From Pholis gunnellus (Eukaryota; Chordata; Actinopteri; Perciformes; Pholidae), in the NCBI GenBank assembly GCA_910591455.2, contig OU342808.1, positions 4,432,607-4,496,606 of the forward strand: a stretch of DNA of 64,000 nucleotides. The letters run 5' to 3'. Shown here piece after piece: positions 11,560 through 24,260 of this stretch. A model generated the notes under the pieces. That model searched no databases and was not told where the DNA came from. It was given only the letters and a program-made list of their open reading frames with translations. Position numbers and translations under genes: made by a program. How positions within the stretch are numbered: the first letter of the stretch is position 1; each line of letters begins with the position of its first letter.

Positions 11560-13610
11560 CTGCTTTCACCAGACTTCACTATTACTCAGGAGCAGAGTCT
11601 CCAACAATGAAAGTGTCCGTTTCTGCTCATACGATTCCTCCTCAACACATGAATCGATTGATCAAAAGGCATCGTAGATACCAGCTTTACGTCACACTGA
11701 ATAAACCGTGCTGTATGTAGTTGCGGTATATAAAACTCCCTGATATTAACAATGCATTTCTCTGCGTTAATAAAACACGATGCCATGAAACATTGAAAAT
11801 GCAAAATAGGGCTGAGGCGTCTGAATGTCCCCACAGCATCTTTCAAGTCTCCTGTTTTCTTTCACAGGAGTTAGTTTAGAAGTGTGTGATTTACACACTA
11901 ACTGCAGTCAGGAGCCGTGGGTGGCTGAACAGTGAGTGGAACAACAATCATCCACAGTGCAGCACTCAGGCTGACAGCAATGCAATAGACTGAGACCTGA
12001 GTTCCTACCCCCAATTTCAGCTCAGCCTCTGTTCCAACACAATGTTGTTCTCAGTATATTTTGGAACAACTGGTTCCACTTATTCGTCATGGTATTATAG
12101 TGGAAATGATGTTATTATTAATGGACCAGATAGGAGCGTCTGCTATTATTAATCTATCCAGCTGTTCAATAATTGGCAAATCAAAGTACTTTATCACAAT
12201 AATCTGATAATTGTCAGTTTACAAATCTATATTGTTTGATAGTCAACCATATATATTGTAAATAATTGCACACAATTTGTCTGTGCAATGACATTTCCCC
12301 CCGCATCCCTCTATAAGGTGCACTTACTTAAAGCAGAAACACTACAGGGGAACCTTCCCCAGTTTATTACTTACATTGAGATAAATAAATAATGTTGGCA
12401 TTGTATGTTTCTGCAAACCACTGGATGCACTGCATGTCGATGTTTCTAAACCAAAAATATGATTGATAAAAAAACCTTTCATACCACAATTGCATAAACA
12501 CACAATGCCATGTGGTTAACGCTGCGTAACGATTGGTTAGGTTTCTGGAACAAAACCATTTGGTTAAGTTGAGGAAAAAAAACAACGGTTAAAATAATAA
12601 TGCAACAGCGTAATAAATAACCACCGCCCTCAGCTGACTTTCTTGCGTAACATTACAGAACAAGAGGTCTTGCACGAATGCAAAGAAAAAACAACTTTCA
12701 TATTGCATCCATGTTCCCTATTATCGTAGAAAAAACATCCATACTCAACGTACTGTATCTGTGATTTGCAAAATGTATAGACTGTCGCTCTCCAGTCAAT
12801 CCAGAGTAGAAACAAATCAAACATATCTTCATACAGTATGCTACAGTTGTCTCCAGTAAGAAAAGCTACGCTGACGTATCAATGTTACACTAAGTACCGG
12901 CGGTGTTGTCCCCAAGCTGAGATCCATCATTCAACAAGAGTTGTACCACAAAAGCAATGCTGACCAAAGCAGATGCATCCACTCACATCTGTCGAAATGA
13001 CCAGCTCGTCTCATCGCGCTGCATCTTGAATCCATCCAGCAAAATAGAAAAATAGAAAACCTTTGACCAGCACAGAAGAACGTCCTCTCGGTGCGTCTCA
13101 GCTTCTACGCTCCTTCACTCGTCGCCTCGGGCTGTCTCTAATGCTCAAGGAGGCAGAAATTTACATCATCAAATGGATCCAGCCTGTTACCATTTCCCCA
13201 TGTATTTGCCAAAGAGTATCCCCACTGGGGGAAATCAAGTCTCTTGCTCACTGACACAGACACAGACAGACACACACACCAGCGGGAAGTGTTCAGAGCA
13301 AATAGAGATGCCATTTGCCGGTGGCGAGGGGCTCCTTTTCCTATGTCTGCCAAAATGTCTACTTTATTCTATCCTCCTTTTGTCTCAGCGGGCGGCGGAC
13401 TGCAGGCTGCCACAGGTGCTGTCCACTCACACAAAGGGCCTGAGACGGGCCTGAGACGGGCAGGCTGGAAATAAAGCCGGTGGGCAGCGGTGGAGCCGTC
13501 TGCTTATGAACGACATCCGACAGAGCAGCAAACGCTTATGATCTCGGAAGGTTAAAGGATTTTTCCTACAACATCCCAATTCCACATGCTTTTAGAAATA
13601 TAAAGGGCTC
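11560..13610. other. No gene recognised
   Basis: No splice-bounded exon found. One copy of the dispersed GGTTAGGTTT...AACAAAACCA motif lies at about 12,534-12,580. A short CA/CAGA-rich run lies near 13,255-13,280. Confidence 0.4.
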
Positions 13611-13617
13611 TAACTGA

Positions 13618-13641
13618 CATATATATATATATATATATATA
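13618..13641. repeat. (TA)n microsatellite
   Basis: About 24 bp of uninterrupted AT alternation. Confidence 0.95.
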
Positions 13642-14200
13642 GCTGGTGCTGGTGCTCCCTGCTGAACATTCTTGAAGTTCATATTTGTTTCCATCTTAAA
13701 CTGCATTACTTATAAATGGTTTGCTAATAGACAATTTACAGAAATAAAAATGTGCGGTTTTATTTGAAAGAAAAAGTCAAAAAATGCAGCAGTGCTTTAA
13801 GAGAAATCACACATGTGAAATAGTGCTTTTTTTTTTTAAACATTGACATAAGATGTTAATTTTATCAATATGTTTCCAGTAGCAAGAGAACGGGAGAACA
13901 AAGCAGACAGAGTGAAAGTGAAAGTGACGGCCAGGGCTCATTTTTACAAACAAAGATGAGGAAGCTGTTGGCGGAAAGGTCAAATGTCCGTTATGTGGAA
14001 GCAGTTTGGTGATGAGGTTCAGACAAAGAAACAATGAGGGCAAACTATCATCAGATCAGCTGGAAAGATGCAAAACCAAAGAATCTGTAGTAAAAACTAA
14101 CAAAATGAAATAAATAAATACAAAATTCAAGAATATTCAATTATGTTACATTTAAGTGCAACATCCTCGTCCTTTGATCAATATTGAATGAATATCTACA

Positions 14201-16811
14201 CAGAGGTGGCCAACACGGTGCCCGCGGGCACCTGCTCGCCCGCAAGGCATGTTCTAAAAATAGCACTATAGTCACTCTAAACATTTTAGTTGCTGTTCTT
14301 TTTTTAAAATCACAAACGCTTGCATTAATGTAGATTTTAAAATGGCAATATTTAATATAACATTTTAATAACAAAAATGTTTTATGTATATATGAACTCT
14401 GGTCTTGTCTGAAGTCAAAGCTCAATATTGTGCGCATGTCAAATGTCAAACCGCCGTCTCTCTCTCTGCTGAGACGAGGAGGTGGGCGCAGCTACGATGA
14501 GGAGCTAGATGAGGTTTTACCCCCAAACTAAAGAAAACATACTATTTTCACAGTGACTGGGAGGAAGAGCTCTTTCTTACGACAGTGAAAGACAAATGTG
14601 TGCGTCTCATTTGCAGGGCAACTGTTGCGACGGAAAAGCGGCACAACGTGGAGAGACACTTCAGTACGTGTCCCAATAGCTTCCATGCTAACTGCCCTCC
14701 TGGCAGCGCACTGCGGACAGACAAAAGCACGCGACTTAAAAGGCAGCTTTGGGCAAACAGTCTTTTTTTCACGAGGCCGGTGATAAAAATCACAAAAAGC
14801 AACTGGAGCTTCGTTTAGAGCTGCACATTTTTTGATGAAGAACAAGAAAGCCTTTTGGGACGGGGAGGTCTTGAAAGAAGCAACGATGATAGTCGCAAAC
14901 ACTGTTCAAAGACGAGAAGAATGGTCCCGATGCCATCTCCGCTCTCTCCGATGTCCAGTACGATGGTAAGAAGAGCGTCGGCTATATCCGAACACTTGAC
15001 GGAGCAACTGGACCGGGATCTGGTTCAGTGCAGGTGGTTTAGCATCCAGTGCGACGAGTCCGTGGACAGCACCGGTACAGCTCAGCTGATGATGTTTATC
15101 CGAATGGTGTTTGATGATTTCTCCACAAAAGTCCTGACACTTCTGCCCCTGAAGACAACAACGAGGGGAATAGACATCTACAGCGCGGTGAAGAGGTTCT
15201 TCGTGGAGAAAAAGGTTCCGTTCGAAAAGCTGGTGTCTGTGACAACAGACGGGGCTCCCGCCATGACGGGCCGGCAAGCAGGCTTCATTGCTCAATGTAA
15301 AGGTGACCCAGACTTCCCAACATGTCTCCATCACCACTCATCATTCACCAGCAGGCGCTGTGTGCACCAGTGCCGGCTCTGATCACGTGATGACTCCTGT
15401 GAAGATCATAAATGGCCTCCGCTCCAAAGCCAAACAACACAGGACCTTCAAGGTGCTAGTGGAGGAGCTGTCGGCTGAAGATGGTGACCTGTTGCTACAC
15501 ACAGAAATCACATGGCTCAGCAGGGGACGGGTTTTGCAGCGTTTTTTGTCACTTTTGGGCGAAATCAAAGAGTTCATGCAATCCAAAGGGGAAGACGCCT
15601 TCGCTGCTCGAGGACACCGAGTGGACACTTGACCTTGCATTGTTCACGGACATCACTGGGAAACTGAACCATTTGAACTGTGAGCTGCAAGGCAAAAGGT
15701 AAAACTGTTGCTGACATGATCAGTGCTGTAAACGCATTTAAAGCTAAGATGAACATTTTCTCCATGCATGTTCTCAGGGAACAAAGTGCTGCACGTTCCC
15801 TCCGTACAGTCAAGTTCTGAACGGCGACGCTTCAGCATCCCAGCCTTCTGACAAAGCTGTAGAAAAGTATCTCAAGTCATAAGCAGACCGGGGCAAGAGT
15901 TTGAGAACAGCTTTTGTGACTTTGATCAACTTGAGCCATGTGTGTCATTCGTTTCCGATCCGTTCATGCATGTGGACATGACGTGCATTGCTGAGCAACT
16001 CAGCGCTACGTTGAACTTGGATGCTGGACAGGTGGAGATTGAAATCGTAACATTGTAAAAATGACCTCCACCTCAAAGCCCACCAGTCTGCACCAGACTG
16101 TTGGTGCCTTGTGGACACAGAAAGGTACGAAGATGCACAGACAAGAACAAACACACAACTTACTGATTCACATCTACAAGACTCACTGAGAGCTGCCGTG
16201 TCAAATGGTACACCAGATACAGTGCCTGGTGAACAGTATGCCACGCAGGCTTCCCACTAACATGTACAGACAAAGAAAGAGATAACATCATGTTTTCATT
16301 GACCATGACAACATTAAACTCAAATATTGCACAAAAATGTGAAAAATCATTTGTTCAAAAAGTGTGTTCAAAGATGTTATGATTTGTTGAAAATGCTACA
16401 GATTTGGTGATTAGTACTAATGTGATGGGATTCATTGAAACAAGTGAAAGAGTCGATTACTTACATAACTGATGATTTGTATAAACATGGGCCAGAGTTC
16501 ATGATGAGTTCAGACATGTTTCAGTCCTCTGACTTTCACATGTTGAAACAGATTAACAGAGATAAGTGTTGCATGTTTAAATATATCTGTTTCTACCATC
16601 ATTGTTGTGGAAATCATTGTAATTAATTATTGTGAGGAATAATTAACATGAACATGTGATCAGACAGTCTCTTCACATGTATTATTATTATTATTAAAAA
16701 AAGGTGATCTGTGCAACTTTGTTATTCAGGAAGTTTGCATCACACAAGTAGCCCTTCGTCCTGCTCGGTGCCCTTGAAGTAGCTCTGTTTCTCAAAGGCT
16801 GGTGACCCCTG
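14201..16811 (+). mobile_element. Degraded hAT transposon with a GTF2IRD2/ZBED-like transposase
   Basis: The left end CAGAGGTGGCCAAC and right end GCTGGTGACCCCTG are imperfect inverted repeats (10 of 14 matches). The subterminal sequence CCCGCGGGCACCTGC near 14,222 and the right-hand block around 16,750-16,811 look like common fish hAT ends. No matching 8-bp target duplication is visible, so one or both ends may be misplaced or come from a second element. Confidence 0.6.
14550..16255 (+). pseudogene. hAT transposase pseudogene, GTF2IRD2-like
   Basis: Colinear transposase text is spread over several frames. A BED-like finger region reads KCVRLICRATVATEKRHNVERHF (about 14,592-14,661). Then follow a segment around AAHFLMKNKKAFWDGEVLKE, and from 14,961 DRDLVQCRWFSIQCDESVDS, TTTRGIDIYSAVKRFFVEKK and VSVTTDGAPAMTGRQAGF, containing two candidate catalytic Asp residues. 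Further pieces (KAKQHRTFKVLVEELSAE, TVADMISAVNAFKAKM) continue to 15,800, and LTDSHLQDSLRAAVSNGTPD ends near 16,220. About 40 residues of the C-terminal hAT dimerisation segment appear to be missing before that last block. Multiple frameshifts and stops make it inactive. Confidence 0.8.
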
Positions 16812-17229
16812 AGCCACAGCATCAGAGACGACAGAGAGCAGAGCAGACCGGCGCGTCCACGGTTTACACTGAACTGAACTGCTCGCCAACAACTTGGGTC
16901 AATGTTTACTTCCTGTCAGGTTATTCATTCAAATACACAATAATGTGTTTACATTACTGTGAAATGGTCTACAACTTTACAAATGTTTTCAAAAAGATGA
17001 GAATATCTCCATTGTCTGGGGAGAGGGTCGACCCTTCTGTGGTGACTGGGATGTTACTGTTGGCCTGTCTAGCTTCACTGATACTTCTGTCAGCACCTGC
17101 TCCAGGTGTGCGCGTGTGTGACTCTCACAGAGGGGGCGTGTCTACAGCACCTGAATCTCCACTCCGCCGTGATGAAGTGAGCGGTCAGTCACGTAGCTCT
17201 CTGTTGCCCTGGAGGGCCACAAGTCTGGG

Positions 17230-17645
17230 GTGGTGGCGCTTCAAACTGTATTTCCGTTGTCGTATGTCTTTCTCTTTAAACAACGCCTACGTACCGTAAC
17301 GGTTTCGTCCACCACCCTCATCCGTCATTAGAAGTTACAGGGAAGACAAAATGATCCCAAACTTGCGACTTCAATGACGCTGGGAGCTTCTCAAGTTCCT
17401 CCGTTCTCCATGACTTTAGACTTTCACCGTTAAAGGTTTCTAACCTGCTCCGTTCACTGAACACACTACTGCTTTATATCTGCTCACTGACACTCTGCTT
17501 TGATATTCAGGGACGTGTTACTTGAAAATTAACAGCAGCAGTAAAACTTTATTTTTACACTATAAAAAATAAAAATCCGCGGTTCACAAGTGTGATCCGA
17601 ACCATGAGGGGTGATCGGAACCGATCACCCAGTAATATGAATCAT
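17230..17645 (-). mobile_element. Second BED-finger hAT remnant, inverted
   Basis: The reverse complement matches 2,638-3,030 block by block: GATCACCCCTCA, AGCAGATATAAAGCAG, GAACTTGAGAAG, TGACGGATGAGGGTGG, GTTACGGTACGTAGGCG and TTTAAAGAGAAAGACAT. Like the first copy it loses the first zinc-binding Cys (ACGGTACGTAGG) and ends in mid-finger. It lies about 14.5 kb from its partner in opposite orientation. Confidence 0.65.
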
Positions 17646-18582
17646 GTTATCCTATTTGTAATGCAGTACTTTACAAGGATTTAGCGCCGTGAACCCCGTC
17701 GGCACAGGTAGGTGATTTAAGTCACATTTAAACTTGCCAGAACTGGACATAATGTCAATTGCCGGTTCAGCCTATTTGCATAAAATCAACCCGATGTAAT
17801 CTCGGAAAAACAGGAAATCGACCCAACTCTACTCGGCGTGCGTGACTACCCTCCTTCTGCTGGAGGGTTTCACAAAGATAAGACTCAGTTTGGATCCAAC
17901 TCTTGGAAAACAGTAAAATGGGCATTTTACTGTAAAACTGTGTACAATACAAAACACTTCACAGCTGAGATGCTTCTTCACGTGTCAGAGCTATGTTCTT
18001 GTGCTCAGTTATTATGCACTTAAATATGGAATGAATAGATTAAAATAGAGATTTTTGGGCTGTCAACATGCAGATTAAGGGCCATCGGAGAGGCTTGTGT
18101 GAGGAACACAAGTAATGTGCATGTTTTATAGACGCGAAGAGGGGCAGACAAAGGTTCTCTACACTATGACGGACATAGAGCCGCCTAAACTGTGATATGA
18201 CGGGGGTAGCAGCTCCTGGAGCCTTGGGCATTCCTGGATTCACTGCTCTTCATCCATCTATCACCTCACATTTGTCAAGAGCCGAGGTTGTGTCACCACT
18301 TTCATCACCTCGAAAAACAATGTGCCTCCCTGGTGGTATGTTGTTGCATGCACTAATGTTCAGCCCAAGGGGCAACCTACGGCAAATCTAATGTGCACTT
18401 TACAAAGATTATTTTCTTATACATCAAACATTTATATGATCATTTGAACAGCTGGATGTCATTTTCATGGTTCTAAACTTTCTGTGTTCTACTGTTGTGA
18501 TATTTTTATCTTTCACGGGTAATAAAAATCATTATTTCCTCTCTAAAGGCAGAAGTTCTTTAGAAAAGTGGAGGAAGTGTCT

Positions 18583-18845
18583 TAAACCTGCATTCTCTCT
18601 AGTGTCCACCAGGGGGCGACTCCTCTGGTTGTATAGAAGTCTATGAGAAAATGACTACTTCTCTCTGGATTTATTACCTCAGTAAACATTGTAAACATGA
18701 GTTTATGGTCTCAATCTCTAGTTTCAAGTCTTCTTCAATACAGCATGATGTTCATTTAGTAGATGATGGTCCATTTAGAGTCAAATAGAGGGCGGGGCTA
18801 CCTTGTGATTGACAGGTTGTAACCACAGCGTTGTCTGGTCAGGGA
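18583..18845 (-). repeat. Truncated inverted copy of the 0.5 kb repeat at 23,754
   Basis: The reverse complement matches 23,940-24,215: CTGTCAATCAC, GCCCCGCCCT, AACATCATGCTGTATTG, GAGACCATAAACTCATG and CGCCCCCTGGTGG. The left half of the element is missing. Confidence 0.75.
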
Positions 18846-18849
18846 GTTC

Positions 18850-21820
18850 TACGTGTTTTTGTCGTTGAACTTGAACCCTGTCCCAGTGGGTTTTCAGTTC
18901 ATGAAAGTTAACTAACATTTTAGTCTCCTAAAAATGTCTTATTAAGAGTTTGGTTGTACTTAGCTCCACCCTCTCATGTCACTTCTGGTTGCAAAATACC
19001 AAGCTTGCTAATAGTAAGAACCAGGCTGATAGGTCAGGAGGTAGTGAACTGCTTCAGGGAGCCAGCCAGAGTGCCCCACTGGCAAATAATCCTTCCAGTG
19101 CGCTGGATATTTATGTTGACTCAAAGTATGCGGAATGGAAAGAGCCATTAAAAAAGGTATTGTTTTTCTTTCATACCTTCATGACATTTCACAGCTGTAT
19201 ACGGTACATGAAGTTATACGGGGGTTGCCGAGCAAAACTCGCAGAGTAGCGGCTTAAAAATAAGAATAGCTGATCCATCTTAAAAAGGTCAGTCCACCTT
19301 AAGTGAGCCTGGGCCGAAGTTGCCGCTAGCTTTGGGGCTAACCCCCTTTACTTCAGTCAGCAGGTGGCACCACCATCCCCTTATAATATTATCTTGAATA
19401 GGTAAAACCAGCCATTTCGAAAGGGTTCACATTTCATAAATCACAACTTCATTCTTTGCGCATGTCATTGAAAACGTATACAGATGTGAAAACATTTATA
19501 AATGAATGCATTGAGGCTATCACATTCTTTTCAATAATTTTTCCTCACAAAAACAGACAGAATGCACACTAGCCTTTCATATTCATGAGCCTATTGCGAG
19601 GGCTCACATCATTGGACAACCGGCGACGGTGAATGCCACCAAGAGTGCTGTCAGCCCACTGAATGAATGGCCCATTCAGTGAGGAACCACGGTGTATGAC
19701 AGGCAGAGAGTGCCATGATTAGAGTGTAATTACTTGACCAATGAACTGCTGTAAGGGTTGCTTTGATTCAGTTTATCGCATTCTTATTTACCGCCAGATT
19801 TACACAATTACCTCTTCCATGTTGATGAACAAATGTCAAGGGTGCATGTATAAACTTCATTTCATATCATCGATGAGCGGGCATTTTTGTCCAGATCTTT
19901 TAATTGGAGCTATTCTTTTTCTGTAATTGTGAAGCACTTTTGTAAAGTCTGTTTCAATATGAGCTCTATAGGTTATTGCTCATCATCCCTCTGAGGTCCG
20001 TGATTGCCATAATAGTCTGCAGATACATGTGATTAATTGGTGGTATGGCCACTATAAATAACCACCGCCGCTCGTAATGACAGCTTCCCCCCGGGCTGTT
20101 GGAGAACCTCGCAGATGCAACGCAAGCTGTGAAATTGCAGCTCTTCTTGTGCCGTTCCTCTCACCGACATGTCGATACGAGTGTCGATATGCAAATCGGT
20201 TGTCTGACGGCGTATCTATACGTCCACTCATGCAACAGCGGCAGCAGGAATTGAGGCTTGAGCACACAGGCACCAGTTCCACAATGATTTGGATTTACAA
20301 TAAAAGCCGAATCATGCATTAGTGCAGCTTTATAAATCTGACAAATGTCTTCACTTGTTATTACTATTAGAGGGACTCAAAAGGACAAGATCTACGATCT
20401 GAGACATACTTGATGACACGGCATATTCAGCCTCCACAAACCGACTGCTTTTACCACCCTGATTGATTCAGCTTCCCCGTCTGATCACCAGTAATGGAAG
20501 ACGAGAGCGACTGTACAGTTTATCTTTCACATTATCAGCGTCAGGCTTTTCTTTTCCCCGTCAGTATGCAGATCATTCCATTTGTTGCACTTTTATACGA
20601 ACAGTGTGCAGTTGATGTGCAGGTGATTGTGTAGGCCTCTGTTATCCAGCGTTCACTTCATTTAAAGAAAAATTCCTTATCACAGCAGTGACAGTGAGCC
20701 AGCATGCACAATACCAGGACCCTGAAACTGAAGCAGCCAGCCTTCATTTGATTTGCTTCTTCCTGCTGACATATCAAAATGTATTAGGCCCGTCGGCGCT
20801 GAGCTAGAGCGACCAGTCTGAGACACATCCTGACCGTCCCGACATCTAAGTGCAATTGTCCAGCCGATAGAAGGTAAAGCTACGCCAGGACCAGGACTCA
20901 GAGTCCCTAACACCCAGGACCAGGACTGAGAACCCCAAACTGAAAAACTGCCTTAAAAGCCAGACAGCAACCTGCTACACAAACACAGGAGCCCCAGACT
21001 GCTCAAGTCTCCTTCTCATCTCAGCGTCTTGAACCAGCGACCAAATAAACGTTCACCGGAGAAAAGGGCAGTTAACGTCCGTCTGCAGGCTCGATGGCTG
21101 ACTAGCTGCTCAGCTGCAGCACATTCAACATCATGTCAACGTACCCCCAAATAACAGTTTGGTAGTTTGGTTCTTTCCAAATCTAAGGGTTACCATCGTG
21201 ACCCTTCTTTACTTTGTTTCTTTTTCCCTACTGGTGCTCAGCCTGCTAGCTGCTGTCAATCAAACTCAGACACTGCCCCGCCCCTCGAGCAGCTGAGAGG
21301 AAGAAAGGAGCATTTCTGATAATTCCACTAACCACACATTCTCACTTCCAACATCTTCACATACCGACGCTTTAGTGGCCCTAACCTTAAAACGTTAAAG
21401 CTTTAGGTAGCCTTCTAGGTAGCCCTTTAGCGTCGCTTTTGGACGTGGCATGGACGGCGTGTCAGTTTCCACTTGTTACACGCCTAACGTCATTTCAAAT
21501 GAAACTTCCGTCTTCAGAGGACGTTAGGTTGAGGCAACAAAACCACCTCGATAGGTTTAGGAGAGGACTGTGGTCGACATTAACTTGACCGACTGACAAC
21601 TCGCATGAGCGGCGTGACACATTTGAGTTGCTTGTCATGTGACTTACGACACTCACAACCCATGGCACTAACGACACATCAATGTTCAGTTACATTCAGG
21701 TACATTTCCTTCTGGAATCTCCTGCGTGTGTTTGACCCGTCTACCTCCACCCAAAGCCCGGTGTGTCCCTTAGAGGCCTCCGGGCATCAGACTCCAGAGG
21801 GGAACTAACCAACCGACAGG
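18850..21820. other. No gene recognised; possible conserved non-coding patch at 19,560-20,330
   Basis: No exon can be supported. The stretch 19,560-20,330 lacks repeat hallmarks and is rich in homeodomain/POU-like words (ATTCATGAG, GTAATTACTT, GATTAATTGG, TATGCAAATCGG), which would suit an enhancer. That is inference only. A dispersed GTTAGGTTGAGGCAAC motif copy sits at about 21,523-21,567. Confidence 0.3.
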
Positions 21821-21822
21821 TC

Positions 21823-21844
21823 GCCCCCCCCCCCCCCCCCCCCC
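21823..21844. repeat. Poly-C run
   Basis: About 22 consecutive C residues, broken only near the left edge. Runs like this are often mis-sized in assemblies. Confidence 0.9.
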
Positions 21845-22578
21845 GAACCTTTTATTCTTCCTTTAAAAAAAACTCTCAACCATTCTTTTTTCTAAATGAC
21901 ACATTTTTGACTGCAAAAAACAGGGGGGTTGACTAAATGTAATTTCAGTGTGACTTGAAGGCAGCATGTGGACGTTTCAGTGCGGTTTCAGGACGTGATC
22001 AAGCTGGTCGCCCTGTTGCACGAGGAGCTGCAGCAGCACCAGACCGACGCCACGAACATCAACCTGCAGCCTCTCTGTCAACAGCAGCAACTATGCGCCT
22101 GGTTTCAGGCTTCTGCATCACACACCAGGGGATGGAAGCCGAGCTGGAGTCCCAGGAAAGAAGGAGAAGACTCCACCCAGCCAGGAGTGTTGACTGGGTG
22201 GTGGTTAGCCCTGCTGGGACTCCGCACCTGCCAACAACAGGGCCTCCTATGGGCCGTCTCACTCGTGTCAACCCGGTGCGCGGTCGCGCCTCGACCCGGC
22301 CGGCACAAAGCCCTCATACAACCGGTGCTGCGTTTGCTTCCATCTGAAAACCCGGTACCACATTTGCTCCGACAAACACGCCGTTATCTTTTCTCTTTTC
22401 CCGTAGCCACTCCTCAAACAGTCAACAAACCGAGCGGCGACACAATACCCCCCCCCCTCACGGCTCACAACGCAGCCGCTACAGAGCCGTTTTCGCCCGC
22501 TCCTTGTCACCGTGTTGTGGTGAGAGATGTCGGCAAACAGCGAGCGGGTATTCGAGTCCGAACGAGAGACGAACTCAC

Positions 22579-22760
22579 CTGCTTTCAGCAGCGATGTTGC
22601 TGCGGGCTGGAGGTCCGCTCCGCCGCTGCCACACCATCCTCCATCTTCCCTGTAGCGGCTGCTGTCTGTTCGTGTTCGTGTGTGTGTGTGTGTGTGTGTG
22701 TGTGTTCGCCAGCCTCCCTCCCAGCCCCTCCTTCCTCCCACCGCCACCGTCACATCTCCG
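22579..22760 (-). promoter_or_regulatory. CpG-rich patch with candidate 5' noncoding exon, possibly apba1
   Basis: The surrounding 22,400-22,790 is the most CpG-rich unannotated stretch in the window. On the minus strand GCTGAAAGCAG is followed by GTGAGT, a strong donor, with the exon ending at 22,579. A preceding ATG (MEDGVAAAERTSSPQQHRC, then stop) makes only a 19-codon frame, so this would be 5' UTR. In human 9q21 APBA1 lies beyond PTAR1 on the same strand and its first exon is noncoding. The apba1 assignment rests on gene order alone. Confidence 0.35.
22677..22705. repeat. (GT)n microsatellite
   Basis: About 29 bp of GT alternation within the CpG-rich patch. Confidence 0.95.
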
Positions 22761-23744
22761 TTGGACGGTTCAAGGCTGGAGCAGTTTGCAGCACTTTTTA
22801 AAAATTCGTTTCAGGGCTGAAAAGCTTTAAGATGTATAAGATTTTAAAAAATACATTAATCAGAATATGAAATAATCCCGTAAAACCAGATATATAATTA
22901 AATATTCTCATTGAAATATTTATTTATTTATTTTTCTTTTAATTTTGCATTCATTTACATTGATTTTACAAAAAGAAAAACGTTTGAAAAACATAGTTTA
23001 CTCTTGTAAATGTTCAATCGCATTTTCTTTAAATGTTCTTCTTCTTATTATGGTGTAAATGTTTCAAATCTCCACCTTGTCAGGTAGTAATTCTGGTGGA
23101 AATTTTTTTTATTTTTTTATTAATTTTTTTGCCGCAAAACGTTCAAATTTCAAGTTATTTAGTCAAAAACATAAAAGCCCTCAAGATCCAACATATACAA
23201 TATGTGTAACCGTAGACATTCCCAAAAATAGTTTGACGACATGATCTCCGTGCCCTCCCAGTCACTGAAATTGAGGGTGATTCAATAATATTATATATAT
23301 TATGATAATAATGAAATTAATCAATACATTCTATAAGTATATTTACAGAGGTTTTGGGGGCTTTTATTTGACCATTTGCTGGAAAAGAAAAGTTGTGGAG
23401 AAAGCCAAATGTTATCGAAAGACATTTCTGCAGGTCGCTGCCGTTGACAACGTGGAAAATAATAAAGAATTGTTGCCGTCTTGGCTCACGCTGGTTCCGA
23501 TTACGGAGCCTCCGTGTTTTTATTTTATTGCCTGCATAGGCGCAACTTGGCTACACTATGTTTTGACTGGGTGCAATGCATCCTGGTACATGTAGGCACA
23601 GCTCCGCGAGCATTAGAAGCTTTCTAGGTCCATAGGCCTACTGCACCACGCTCTGGGGAATGTATTGTTTCAATGGACCACATTTAACATCCACACTGAT
23701 TGGACGGCCATATACAGGGTGCAGAATATTCCCTTTAAGTGTGC

Positions 23745-24260
23745 GTTACGGCCATAGACTGTATATAAGAAGTGGACGTAGTCATCATGGAGTCACCCAT
23801 TGGTTTGTGGACTGATGTTATGAAGTCTAGAGTTTGGGACTTTGGCCATCGCCACCGTGGAATAGGGCAGTCGTCATCTTGGCTTTTTGGCAAACAATGA
23901 TCAGAAGTGACCATATTTGGAATGCGGTGGGGTGACGTGTGTCTCTTGTAGCAGCAGAGACCTGTCAATCACTGTGTAGCCCCGCCCTAAAGCATACCCT
24001 GCTTTATGGTCTGTTAGACTCTAAATGGAACATCATCTACTAAATGAACATCATGCTGTATTGAAGAAGACTAGAGATTGAGACCATAAACTCATGTTTA
24101 CAATGTTTACTGAGGTAATCAAAAAAATCAAGAGAGAAGTAGAGTCATTTTCTCATAGACTTCTATACAACCAGAGGAGTCGCCCCCTGGTGGACACTAG
24201 AGAGAATGCAAGCTAGTTTTTCTGCATTGGCCTCACTTGGCAGAACCGGAGGTTACGGCC
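23745..24260 (+). mobile_element. 0.5 kb interspersed element with direct-repeat flanks
   Basis: It begins CATAGACTGTATATAAG and ends near GGCAGAACCGGAG, with GTTACGGCC directly repeated at 23,745-23,753 and 24,252-24,260. It has no coding capacity and no obvious long inverted ends. Partial copies lie at 54,007-54,430 (same strand) and 18,583-18,845 (opposite strand), so it is a mobile or formerly mobile family. Its class is uncertain. Confidence 0.7.

Noticed and set aside
21955..22801. Plus-strand frames of 130, 277 and 108 codons
   Set aside because: Composition reflects a CpG-rich patch; the frames conflict, run through the GT repeat, and show no domain. The minus-strand splice donor is the better signal.
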